The notes under the pieces were generated by a model. The model was not told where the DNA came from. It worked only from the letters and a program-made list of their open reading frames with translations, and made no database searches. The position numbers and the translations under genes are program-made. From Yponomeuta sedellus (lineage: Eukaryota > Arthropoda > Insecta > Lepidoptera > Yponomeutidae), in the NCBI GenBank assembly GCA_934045075.1, contig OW203732.1:14548201-14612200 (forward strand): 64,000 nucleotides of DNA. Reading direction: 5' to 3'. The first letter of the stretch is position 1. Each line of letters opens with the position of its first letter. Shown piece after piece: positions 63,386 to 64,000 of the stretch.

Positions 63386-64000
63386 AACTAACTGATAATT
63401 TTAACAAAAAGTGGTACAAATCTCACAAAATTATGTAAATTGCAAAATTTTAGAACAACTTAAGTCTCACAAAATAATACTCGATAGTGTTTTGCTAAAA
63501 CCGGTCTTGTTTTTTTTATAAATTATGTTTAGTCATTGGTCCTATTTTCTCGGCCGTAGGTCCTAAAATCCCTACCTATGCACTTTTTGCAAAAAATATC
63601 AGTCAATAAAATGAATTGTTTAAAAAACAAAAACACACTTCTTACTGCGTAAAAAAATAATATAAGTAAATAGTTTTAATAATTTTATAAACAGTGTCAC
63701 CATCACAGTTAAGACAAATCGAACGACGCCTCTCAAGCTAAAATGTATCATGCCGTTTAGGCTACAGAGCGTAACAAAGAAATATATACAAATACTCTCG
63801 AAAAACATAACCCTCCTTCTGCCGCAGCAAAACATATCGGTCCACGACACAGGCTCGGACTAGTGTGGAAGCTTATAGTAAGTCCATAGTAACACTGTTT
63901 TTGCTTACACTTCTGACTCGCTTGTCTCGTTCTGTCAATCGGTGTTAACTATGAGGTATAGTGCTACAAAGTTACCTGACCGGTGGAGGTGTCAAATTAT
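63386..64000. other. No gene recognised
   Basis: The frame at 63620-63850 (-) has no motif. AT-rich to the window end. Confidence 0.45.

Overview
This window looks like gene-poor nuclear DNA from an insect, most likely a moth or butterfly. The evidence is the mix of dispersed repeats: tRNA-headed SINEs, short LINE 3' ends with microsatellite tails, Helitron-like elements ending in AGCTAG|T, and a copia element primed by a half initiator-tRNA-Met. Nearly everything that can be read as protein belongs to a transposable element. The lineage call rests on my recognition of these families, not on a database search.

Layout. (1) 1-1124, minus strand: the 5' part of a spliced gene that runs off the left edge. 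It has a tiny first exon and a long second exon open for 252 codons. (2) 3.3-13.2 kb: 5S-rRNA-headed SINE copies, a wrecked RTE-type LINE (about 3985-6060), tRNA-derived SINEs and LINE tails. (3) 15364-18569: a complete cut-and-paste DNA transposon with 35-bp terminal inverted repeats, AATT on both sides, iterated subterminal motifs and a two-exon 600-residue transposase (minus strand). A MITE sits in its intron. (4) 20-34 kb: palindromic MITEs, two foldback SINEs, Helitron-like elements, and a LINE family whose (CATA)n tail has grown to about 57 units. (5) 34.3-35.9 kb: a tRNA SINE split by a 5'-truncated R1/I-type LINE. (6) 37.6-39.65 kb: a broken Jockey/CR1-type LINE. (7) 40.4-46.3 kb: a Helitron-like element carrying inserts, then an intact 4427-bp Ty1/copia element with identical LTRs inserted inside a 5S-headed SINE. 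(8) 46.4-64 kb: more SINEs, LINE tails, Helitron-like elements and strikingly perfect short palindromes.

How the parts relate. The 5S-headed SINE shares a 3' motif with the RTE LINE tails, which suggests RTE-type machinery mobilises it. At least 14 copies or fragments are present. Target duplications mark several retrotransposition events. Several insertions are nested, giving relative ages: copia is younger than the SINE it split, one Helitron is younger than the LINE tail it split, and the R1-type LINE is younger than its host SINE.

Most notable observations: the intact DNA transposon with an unannotated spliced transposase; foldback SINEs whose turn lies exactly at the tRNA anticodon hairpin; a palindromic 5' junction on the R1-type LINE; twin 25-bp perfect hairpins with TTCG loops; and a sequence-level Helitron empty site.
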